From Clostridiaceae bacterium (GTDB lineage: Bacteria > Bacillota > Clostridia > Oscillospirales > Acutalibacteraceae): a stretch of DNA of 8,322 nt. The stretch's first letter is position 1; every line of letters begins with the position of its first letter. The notes beneath the pieces were generated by a model. That model made no database searches. It worked only from the letters and a program-made list of their open reading frames with translations, and was not told the DNA's origin. Position numbers and translations under genes: made by a program. Positions 1 through 4,822 of this stretch are shown piece by piece. The DNA lies in contig CAJGDU010000043.1 of NCBI GenBank assembly GCA_904502175.1, positions 1-8,322 on the forward strand, read 5' to 3'.

Positions 1-498
1 GAAAAGGACGTTGCTCTCTCGGAGCAGATCCGGAACAACAAGAAGACCGCGGCCAACGCGCTCGGCGTGCTGGCGTTCCTGCTCGGCCAGGGCCTGTACT
101 GTGTGGCCTTCGGGCGTGCGCTGGCCGGTTATGAGATCGGCCTGCCGGTCTGGTCTGTGGTGTTCTTCGCCATTCCCATCCTGGTCTATGTGGCCATTGC
201 CCTCATCCTGAAACTCGGGAAGCACAGTGTGCCCCTCGGCGTCTACTTTGTGGCGGTGGCGGCCATGTATGGTCTGGCCTCCACGCTGGGGGTGGCCCTC
301 TGGAACGTGAACCGCGTTTTCAGCCTGTGCCTTCTGGCCGGCGGTCTGCTCTTCTGTCTGGGCGACCTCGGGCTGGCCCTGGAGTCCTACGGCGGCGAGC
401 GTTTCAAGAAGTTCGCCCTGCGCGCCCCGCGCCAGGTCTTCTACTTCACCGCCCAAATGCTGCTGGCGACGACGATACTGTTTTTCTATACGACATAA
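1..498 (+). CDS. YhhN/TMEM86-like membrane protein (putative lysoplasmalogenase), 5' partial
   Basis: Frame 1 is open from the first base, so the start lies upstream and 165 C-terminal residues are visible. The protein is almost entirely hydrophobic, with about five membrane segments separated by short polar turns. Two regions recall the YhhN family (E. coli YhhN, eukaryotic TMEM86). One is an early segment of the form FLLGQGLYCVAF, matching the family's FxLxHxxYxxxF. The other is a late LLAGGLLFCLGDLGLAL segment followed by VFYFTAQMLLAT, matching the conserved GxxLFxxSD and the final YxxxQ helix. Known members hydrolyse the vinyl-ether bond of lysoplasmalogens, giving a fatty aldehyde and a glycerophospho-headgroup, and some anaerobes do make plasmalogens. 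The family is usually a little over 200 residues, so roughly 50 N-terminal residues are missing. The internal GTG at 67 lies inside a membrane segment and is not a credible start. The family call is from remembered motifs and the substrate is inferred. Confidence 0.68.
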   Translation, partial: EKDVALSEQIRNNKKTAANALGVLAFLLGQGLYCVAFGRALAGYEIGLPVWSVVFFAIPILVYVAIALILKLGKHSVPLGVYFVAVAAMYGLASTLGVALWNVNRVFSLCLLAGGLLFCLGDLGLALESYGGERFKKFALRAPRQVFYFTAQMLLATTILFFYTT

Positions 499-499
499 G

Positions 500-537
500 A
501 AAAAGAACCCCCACCTCCGGCGGGGGTTCTTTTTTTA
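500..537. terminator. Bidirectional intrinsic terminator between convergent genes
   Basis: AAAAGAACCCCC (501-512) pairs with GGGGGTTCTTTT (522-533) around a 9-base loop. A T-run (530-536) follows on the plus strand, and the A-run at 499-504 supplies the T-run on the minus strand. It begins just after the stop of the YhhN-like gene and lies just past the stop of the SDR gene, so it can serve both transcripts. Confidence 0.9.
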
Positions 538-542
538 ATTAC

Positions 543-1316
543 TTACATGCAGGTGTAACCGCCGTCTACGGGCAGGTTCACGCCGGTCACGTAGGAAGAG
601 GCGGGGGAGGAGAGGAAGACGACAGCGGTGTCGAGTTCGCCCTCGTTGCCGTAGCGCTCTTCGGGGATCATGGTCCGGGCGTTGGCCTGGAAGAAGTCGG
701 AGTCCAGGGTCTCCTTGGTCAGCGGGGTATAGAAATAGCCCGGGCAGATGGCGTTGACGGTAATGCCGTACTTGCCCCACTCGGCGGCCAGCGCGCGGGT
801 CAGGTTGACGACGCCGCCCTTGGCTGCGTGGTACGGCGCGGAGCCGGCGACTTTGTTGCCGACCAGACCGTACATGGAGGCAATGTTGATGATGCGGCCG
901 TACTTCGCCGGGATCATGGCGATCTTGGCGGCGGCACGGGCCACTTTGAAGGTGCCGAACAGGTCGATGTCCATTTCGCCGGCGAACTGCTCGTCGGTGA
1001 TGTCCTCCGCCGGGGCGACGGCGCCTGTGCCGGCGTTGTTGACGACGATGTCGATGCGGCCGAAGTGGTCATACACTTCCTGAACGACCTTGTTGACGGC
1101 CTCCGTGTCCGTGATGTCCAGCTGCAGCGGGTACGTTTCCACGCCGAACTCATCCGAAATGGCTTTGGCCACTTCCTGGATCTTTTCCAGTCGTCTGGCG
1201 ACGGGGACAATGGCGCAGCCCTGGTTGGCGAGGGCCTTGGCCATCTGTACGCCGAGTCCGCCGGAACAACCGGTGACAATGGCGACCTGACCGCTCAGGT
1301 CAAAATAGTTTTTCAT
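543..1316 (-). CDS. SDR-family NAD(P)-dependent oxidoreductase (gluconate 5-dehydrogenase-like)
   Basis: A 257-residue classical short-chain dehydrogenase/reductase, full family length. It has the Rossmann dinucleotide motif TGCSGGLG (15-22), NNAG (93-96), catalytic Ser147, YHAAK with Tyr162 and Lys166, the PGY segment after strand 6 (192-194), and a C-terminal PVDGGYT. ARR at 40-42, after the second strand, suggests a preference for NADPH. The helix-4 Asn of the usual N-S-Y-K tetrad is Asp118 (MDIDLFG). As I recall, gluconate 5-dehydrogenase-type SDRs also carry DIDL here, so this need not inactivate it. The C-terminal half most resembles that subgroup, but substrate cannot be read from sequence; sugar acids, fatty aldehydes and 3-oxoacyl groups are all possible. 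AAGGAG (1328-1333) lies 11 bases upstream of the ATG. An upstream ATG at 1321-1323 is out of frame. The gene is probably monocistronic, because a terminator precedes it and another follows. Confidence 0.9.
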   Translation of the reverse strand: MKNYFDLSGQVAIVTGCSGGLGVQMAKALANQGCAIVPVARRLEKIQEVAKAISDEFGVETYPLQLDITDTEAVNKVVQEVYDHFGRIDIVVNNAGTGAVAPAEDITDEQFAGEMDIDLFGTFKVARAAAKIAMIPAKYGRIINIASMYGLVGNKVAGSAPYHAAKGGVVNLTRALAAEWGKYGITVNAICPGYFYTPLTKETLDSDFFQANARTMIPEERYGNEGELDTAVVFLSSPASSYVTGVNLPVDGGYTCM

Positions 1317-1430
1317 TGGTCATTCAACTCCTTATAAAAATTTTTACTGCCAAATTGAGAGTAACACGTTTTACTGCCGCTTTCCATGCGCGACTTCGCC
1401 AAACATTGCGGACCTTCTTTGTGATATGTT

Positions 1431-1462
1431 CCAAAAAGAAAACCCCCGCCGAGGCGGGGGAG
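1431..1462 (-). terminator. Intrinsic terminator of the DUF4298 gene
   Basis: On the minus strand a perfect G/C stem, CCCCCGC/GCGGGGG (1443-1449 with 1454-1460) with a 4-base loop, is followed by TTTTCTTTTT (1433-1442 on the plus strand). It lies 11 bases past the stop of the DUF4298 gene and before the SDR gene, separating the two units. The 154 bases between those genes contain nothing else clear; I found no convincing SDR promoter there. Confidence 0.85.
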
Positions 1463-1470
1463 TCATTCTT

Positions 1471-1800
1471 TTACCAGAGTTTTTCGAACTGGTCCATGGA
1501 GATGATCTCGAGGAGTTCGTCGTTGTCCGCGAGGAGGTCGTAGATGGCGTCTTCGGTCAGGACACCGCGTTTGAGGTAGTCCGGCAGGAGGCCGGCCTCG
1601 TCGTCTTCAAAGTCTTTCCGCCAGCAGCCTCCTTCGTAGTAGTGCTCCAGGGCAATGACCTTGTTCTGGGCCGCCATGAAGTCTTCCAGGGCGGCGGACA
1701 CCTTCTTGACGGCCTCTTTGGCGTCGTCAAGGTAAGCCTCCATCTGCTGGATGCGGGCAATCTGCTGGTCTTTCTCTCCGGGTACGACTTTTTCTGCCAT
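1471..1800 (-). CDS. DUF4298 domain-containing small protein
   Basis: A 109-residue acidic, soluble protein with no signal peptide or membrane segment. Residues about 14-50 are a heptad-like, charged helical stretch starting IARIQQMEAYLDDA. The diagnostic second half follows: LEHYY (51-55), W60, KDFEDDEAG (62-70), LP (72-73), and KRGVLTEDAIYDLL (77-90). This order (helix, LxxYY, W-x-x-D-x-x-D-E-x-G, RGVLSED-like, YxLL) is the pattern I associate with DUF4298, a family of unknown function widespread in Bacillota and about this length. AAAGGAGG (1808-1815) lies 7 bases before the ATG. It has its own promoter, back to back with that of the SGNH hydrolase gene, and its own terminator, so co-regulation with that hydrolase is possible. 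No molecular function is known or evident. Confidence 0.85.
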   Translation of the reverse strand: MAEKVVPGEKDQQIARIQQMEAYLDDAKEAVKKVSAALEDFMAAQNKVIALEHYYEGGCWRKDFEDDEAGLLPDYLKRGVLTEDAIYDLLADNDELLEIISMDQFEKLW

Positions 1801-1836
1801 GGGAGTTCCTCCTTTGAAGCGTTGTTGCTCACCTCA

Positions 1837-1866
1837 ATTATAAAGGCGCCCTTGACGGGAGGTCAA
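1837..1866 (-). promoter_or_regulatory. Sigma-A-like promoter of the DUF4298 gene
   Basis: On the minus strand, TTGACC (plus 1861-1866), an 18-base spacer and a perfect TATAAT (plus 1837-1842). Transcription should start near 1830, about 30 bases before the start codon. Its -35 box is only 3 bases from that of the divergent promoter serving the SGNH gene. Confidence 0.75.
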
Positions 1867-1880
1867 GCGGCGCTTATAAT
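1852..1880 (+). promoter_or_regulatory. Sigma-A-like promoter of the SGNH hydrolase gene
   Basis: TTGACG (1852-1857), a 17-base spacer and a perfect TATAAT (1875-1880) predict a start near 1887 and a leader of about 40 bases. The two -35 boxes lie within an inverted repeat, CTTGAC-5-GTCAAG (1851-1867), so two polymerases probably cannot occupy both promoters at once. Confidence 0.8.
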
Positions 1881-1928
1881 AATGATTACTTTACACACAG
1901 ATATTTATTACAGAAGGGACAGACTGAA

Positions 1929-2990
1929 ATGAAGAAGACAACGAAGAAACTCGTTGCGGTGCTCGTCGCGCTGGTCATGATGGTCAGCTGCTTCAGCGTT
2001 GCGTCGTATGCCGTATGGGGCAAGAACGCGCAGGGCTGGAGAACGGCAGACACCATGGTCATCCTCGGAGACTCCATCCCCTCCGGCTATGGCATGCACG
2101 GCGACCCCGGCAACGCTTATACTCTGGGCAACCAGTTCACCTTCGGTCACGGCGGCTTCGTACAGGGCACCTACCCGCAGCTCGTCGCCGACGAACTGGG
2201 CGTTCAGAACCGATACAACTACTCCCGCGACGCGTTCCGCTCCGTGGAGATCCGCCGCCTGTTAGACCCCTCCTATGAGGCGTGGCTCGAACAGGTCGAG
2301 AACTCTCAGGACCACTTCATTTCGGACGCCATCATGCTCATCGCCAACGTCGGACTGGACGAGCGCGCAGCCATGCAGGCAGAAATGCAGCAGACCATCC
2401 GCCAGGCGGACATCATCGTCCTGAACTTCGGCAACAACGACGGCGGCACCTACGGGTTCCTCGCGCCGTTCCTGAAGACCATGTACTACACCTACGGTCT
2501 CGGCCTGGAAACCTCCATCGCGGCCCTGCGCGGTCAGCTCCAGATGGTCACCAGCCTCGAGCAGATGGTCCAGGTCCTCGGCGGCTATGCCGATTTCATG
2601 ACCGAAATGGAATACGGCAAACAGCGGTTCTTCCAGAACTACGACGCCATCGTGTCCATCCTGAACCAGATGAACCCCAACGCAGAAATCTACTTCATGG
2701 GCATGTACGACTGCTTCAAGGACCTGAACCCCCAGGATAACGACATCCGCAAGTGGGCGTCCGAGCAGGCGTGGGCCATGGACTCCGCCATCAACAATTA
2801 CGTGGCGTACCAGAGCCCCTGGGCCGGCAAAGTCCACTTCGTCGACTGTCACGAAGCCACCATGTGGCAGACGGCCGACTTCCTGACCCCCATGTATTTC
2901 GTCAACTTCCTCATCTCGGTCCACCCGGACGATGCAGGACACAAATATATGGCAGGCCAGCTGCTGAAAGCCATCCACGGCGTCATCTAA
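1929..2990 (+). CDS. Exported SGNH/GDSL-type hydrolase (esterase/lipase-like)
   Basis: A 353-residue protein with a strong export signal: MKKTTKK, a hydrophobic core at 8-19, and a likely signal peptidase I site after ASYA (25-28). MVSC at 18-21 also resembles a lipobox (Met replacing the usual Leu/Val at -3), so a lipid-anchored form is possible. SGNH block I is GDSIPSGYG with nucleophile Ser49, and block III is GNND (168-171). Block V is HPDDAGH, with His332 as the predicted general base. The residue three before His332, normally Asp in the DxxHP motif, is Ile329. The enzyme may use a Ser-His dyad or another acid. The family cleaves ester or acetyl bonds in lipids or carbohydrates; no specific substrate can be inferred. 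The RBS AAGGG (1914-1918) is 10 bases before the ATG. The gene is monocistronic, with its own promoter and terminator. Confidence 0.85.
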   Translation: MKKTTKKLVAVLVALVMMVSCFSVASYAVWGKNAQGWRTADTMVILGDSIPSGYGMHGDPGNAYTLGNQFTFGHGGFVQGTYPQLVADELGVQNRYNYSRDAFRSVEIRRLLDPSYEAWLEQVENSQDHFISDAIMLIANVGLDERAAMQAEMQQTIRQADIIVLNFGNNDGGTYGFLAPFLKTMYYTYGLGLETSIAALRGQLQMVTSLEQMVQVLGGYADFMTEMEYGKQRFFQNYDAIVSILNQMNPNAEIYFMGMYDCFKDLNPQDNDIRKWASEQAWAMDSAINNYVAYQSPWAGKVHFVDCHEATMWQTADFLTPMYFVNFLISVHPDDAGHKYMAGQLLKAIHGVI

Positions 2991-2995
2991 ACAAT

Positions 2996-3033
2996 AAAGA
3001 ACCCCCGGCCCTTTCAGGGACGGGGGTTTTTCT
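2996..3033. terminator. Intrinsic terminator after the SGNH gene, possibly bidirectional
   Basis: CCCCCG (3002-3007) pairs with CGGGGG (3021-3026), and an inner CCCT/AGGG stem (3009-3012 with 3016-3019) extends the hairpin past one mismatch. TTTTT (3027-3031) follows on the plus strand. On the minus strand the tail is weaker (TTCTTTATT), but a transcript of the small gene ending at 3033 would run straight into it. Confidence 0.85.
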
Positions 3034-3227
3034 CATGCAGAGGTCCGGGACGCGCGGTAAGCGGTCAGATCGAGGATGAGGCATTCGTGTCCGGGGCCCT
3101 TTGGTCTGCTGTAAGACTCGGGGCTCTCGGCGCGGTAAAGTTCTGACACTTTGTAAGCGCGGTCCACTTCTTCCTGCCAGTCACGCAGTGCGGCAATGCC
3201 GCTGAATAGATTTTTCAGGGTATCCAC
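3033..3227 (-). CDS. Hypothetical 64-residue protein (GTG start)
   Basis: I do not recognise this protein. It is 64 residues, soluble and mixed in charge, with a probable amphipathic helix at the N-terminus (DTLKNLFSGIAALRDWQEEV) and a more polar Pro/Ser/Gly-rich middle (about residues 34-47). It has no signal peptide. Support for translation: the GTG is preceded by a near-perfect AGGGAGG (3234-3240) at 6 bases; codon choice is like the neighbours, mostly C or G at third positions; and the ORF ends exactly at a terminator hairpin. Against it: no recognisable family, no clear promoter, and short GC-rich ORFs arise by chance. The start is GTG because no in-frame ATG has such a ribosome site. 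It lies between two hydrolase genes but shares no obvious operon with either. Confidence 0.5.
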   Translation of the reverse strand: MDTLKNLFSGIAALRDWQEEVDRAYKVSELYRAESPESYSRPKGPGHECLILDLTAYRASRTSA

Positions 3228-3345
3228 AGGGTTCCTCCCTTCGGGGCACGGGGGTCAGACCGGCCGTTCACTTTTTCAGTCTCTCCATACATCAACCATA
3301 ACGGGTGTCACACGGAGAAAGAAGGTCATTTCTTTTCAAAAATGC

Positions 3346-3356
3346 GTTTACTAAAC
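3346..3356. repeat. Short palindrome GTTTACTAAAC in non-coding DNA
   Basis: Perfect 5-bp arms around one central base, in the AT-rich part of the 3228-3443 gap, 5 bases from the tandem repeats. It could be a regulator site for the small gene at 3033-3227, but at this length in AT-rich DNA it may be chance. Confidence 0.3.
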
Positions 3357-3361
3357 ACAAA

Positions 3362-3400
3362 CCTTAAAATTGTCTTAAATTAGTCTTAACATCGGTTAAG
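3362..3400. repeat. Three tandem 11-base repeats plus an inverted copy (possible regulator site)
   Basis: CCTTAAAATTG, TCTTAAATTAG and TCTTAACATCG run head to tail, with TTAA at 3364, 3375 and 3386. A fourth TTAA follows at 3396 inside GTTAAG, which makes an inverted repeat, CTTAAC-4-GTTAAG (3385-3400). Direct repeats with an 11-base period are typical of sites for OmpR/PhoB-type response regulators. The nearest gene that could be controlled is the small minus-strand ORF, 130-170 bases downstream. The rest of the 216-base gap (3228-3443) holds the small palindrome and the terminator of the lipase gene. I found no convincing promoter there. Confidence 0.45.
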
Positions 3401-3404
3401 CCGT

Positions 3405-3439
3405 ACAAAAAAAGAGCGTTCCGGGAGGGAACGCTCTTC
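3405..3439 (-). terminator. Intrinsic terminator of the downstream lipase paralogue
   Basis: A perfect 11-bp stem, AAGAGCGTTCC/GGAACGCTCTT (3412-3422 with 3428-3438), with a 5-base GGGAG loop. On the minus strand a 7-base T-run follows (A-run at 3407-3413). It lies 5 bases after the stop of the 3444-4661 gene. Confidence 0.93.
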
Positions 3440-3443
3440 GATT

Positions 3444-4661
3444 TTACTGGTCGATGCTCGGCAGGTTGCAGATGCGGTGGAGCATCTCGTAGAAGTAGGT
3501 GGTGTACTCTTCTCTGGTCTCGCCGGCGCCGCAGTAGGACATGTGGTCTTTGTCCTCGATGGGCATGTCGATCCACATACCGGGCTTGATGTCAGCGTCG
3601 CAGGTGTACGGCGTCCAGGGCTTGGTGCGGGGGGCGCGGCCGGACATGACGTTGACCAGACCGTCGTTCTCGCGCCACTCGATGCCGGTCTCGGCGTGGT
3701 TCGCGTCCTCTTTGGTGCCGTTGTACCGGCCCACCAGATAGCAGAAGGGCTTCAGGATGAAGAACATCTTGCCGTTCGGGAAGTAGTAGCCCTTCTTGTT
3801 GGGGCTGGTCTTCGTGGCATAGTACGCGAAGTAGTAGATGTTCGGCTGGCACTGCCAGTCCTTGCTGCGCTCGCGGAAGCGGTGGATGGTCAGATCGCCG
3901 ATACAGTTGTCATCCATGCAGTCGATGTAGTCGTCGATGCGCTGGAGCCAGTTCTTCGCGCGCTTCTCGCCGGTCTGCGGGTTCATGGTAATGCCCCACT
4001 CGTCCATCATGAAGTCGTAGAACTTCGTCATGAACGGGATGTTGTTCATGAAGGAGACGTCGATGAGGCCGATCTTCGCGAAGGGCCGGACGGCCTTTTC
4101 CTGGCCGTACATGAAGGAGATGCCGTCGTTGGCGCCGGCCAGCGTGGTGCAGGAGTGGATCCAGTTCGCGTGGCCGCCCTTGAAGAGGCCGGACAGCTCG
4201 TCTTCGGGGGTGGCGGCCCGTTCGGCTTCATCGCCCACGGTCATGAGGTGCACGAAGTAGCGCACGGTGGGTCCGCCGTAGCTGTGGCCCATGACGTTGA
4301 TCTTCTTGATTTTGCCTTCGGCATCCAGCTGGCCCCAGTCGGGGATGAGGGCCTCATAGGTCCGACCGAACCGCTTGTGGCCGTATTTCTCGGAGTGGGC
4401 TTTGCCGTAGTCCACGGTGCCGCCGACGAGGTGGGCGTACATCTCGCAGCAGCGGTCCCACATGCTGGACACGCTCGAGAGGGACGGGCAGTAGAACTCC
4501 GTGCCGAGGTCGTTGTAGTACTTCTTGATGTTCGTGTTGCCGATCCAGCCGAAGTACGGGGCCACTTTGTAGATGAGCTCATCTTCGCCAAAGCCCGCGA
4601 AGCCGTGGAAGACCACGACGGGGTAGTTGTTGAGCCGCTGCATTGCGTATTTCTGTGACAT
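3444..4661 (-). CDS. Family I.5-like (zinc-type) triacylglycerol lipase homologue, leaderless, paralogue 1
   Basis: A 405-residue alpha/beta hydrolase clearly related to the Geobacillus/Staphylococcus lipases (families I.5/I.6). It has the oxyanion motif HGF (19-21), the family signature MWDRCCEMYA..VGGTVDYGKAH..KYGH..FGRTY (67-102), nucleophile Ser127 in GHSYG, Asp333 in ENDGLVN, and His373 in DKDHMSY. Zinc ligands of Geobacillus lipases (D61, H81, H87, D238) align with D69, H89, H95 and D251 at almost the same spacing. The calcium-site residues after the catalytic His (E, D, P) are Ser375, Gly380 and Glu381, so that site looks lost. There is no signal peptide, and an in-frame stop about 40 bases upstream excludes a longer start. 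About eleven cysteines fit a reducing cytoplasm. AAAAGGAG (4670-4677) lies 8 bases before the ATG. The substrate is probably an acylglycerol or other carboxyl ester. The gene is transcribed alone from its own promoter. Confidence 0.88.
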   Translation of the reverse strand: MSQKYAMQRLNNYPVVVFHGFAGFGEDELIYKVAPYFGWIGNTNIKKYYNDLGTEFYCPSLSSVSSMWDRCCEMYAHLVGGTVDYGKAHSEKYGHKRFGRTYEALIPDWGQLDAEGKIKKINVMGHSYGGPTVRYFVHLMTVGDEAERAATPEDELSGLFKGGHANWIHSCTTLAGANDGISFMYGQEKAVRPFAKIGLIDVSFMNNIPFMTKFYDFMMDEWGITMNPQTGEKRAKNWLQRIDDYIDCMDDNCIGDLTIHRFRERSKDWQCQPNIYYFAYYATKTSPNKKGYYFPNGKMFFILKPFCYLVGRYNGTKEDANHAETGIEWRENDGLVNVMSGRAPRTKPWTPYTCDADIKPGMWIDMPIEDKDHMSYCGAGETREEYTTYFYEMLHRICNLPSIDQ

Positions 4662-4703
4662 ATTCCATTCTCCTTTTCCATAAAATAGCGCAAAGCTTCA
4701 TTC

Positions 4704-4717
4704 GGATACATGTATCC
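4704..4717. promoter_or_regulatory. Perfect 14-bp palindrome, candidate operator
   Basis: GGATACATGTATCC is identical on both strands. It lies 12 bases downstream of the -10 box of the paralogue 1 promoter, at about +6 to +19 of the predicted transcript, a classic place for a repressor to block transcription. In RNA it could also form a 5-bp stem with a CAUG loop. I found no second full copy in the window. Confidence 0.5.
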
Positions 4718-4728
4718 CATTCACTTTT

Positions 4729-4757
4729 ATCTTAGACATTCGTCAGGCATTTTGCAA
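4729..4757 (-). promoter_or_regulatory. Sigma-A-like promoter of lipase paralogue 1
   Basis: On the minus strand, TTGCAA (plus 4752-4757), a 17-base spacer and TAAGAT (plus 4729-4734) put the start near 4722, about 60 bases before the start codon. The -35 box begins only 16 bases past the terminator stem of paralogue 2, so the two lipase genes are transcribed separately. Confidence 0.65.
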
Positions 4758-4797
4758 GAGGAAAATGAGAAAACCCCCGGCTCGTGAGAGTCGGGGG
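4758..4797 (-). terminator. Intrinsic terminator of lipase paralogue 2
   Basis: CCCCCG/CGGGGG (4774-4779 with 4792-4797) plus an inner CTC/GAG (4781-4783 with 4788-4790) and a 4-base loop form the hairpin. On the minus strand the tail is TTTTCTCATTTTCC, T-rich but broken, so some read-through into paralogue 1 is possible. Confidence 0.8.
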
Positions 4798-4822
4798 CGG
4801 TTTGTCGGGCGATAGACCGGTG

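Noticed and set aside
327..1337. A 336-codon plus-strand ORF across the terminator and SDR gene
   Set aside because: It crosses a strong terminator and is antisense to a well-supported SDR, with composition typical of antisense frames.
1443..1460. Similar C5/G5 hairpins at 501-533, 1443-1460, 3002-3026 and 4774-4797 as a dispersed repeat or mobile element
   Set aside because: Each is placed right after a stop codon and followed by a T-run. Loops and inner stems differ, so they are independent terminators of similar style.
2262..2978. A 238-codon minus-strand ORF inside the SGNH gene
   Set aside because: Shadow of the SGNH reading frame, with no ribosome site and Val/Asp/Gly/His-rich composition.
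3477..4658. A 393-codon plus-strand ORF opposite lipase paralogue 1
   Set aside because: Same antisense artefact, with the same Val/Gly/His-rich composition and no recognisable domain.
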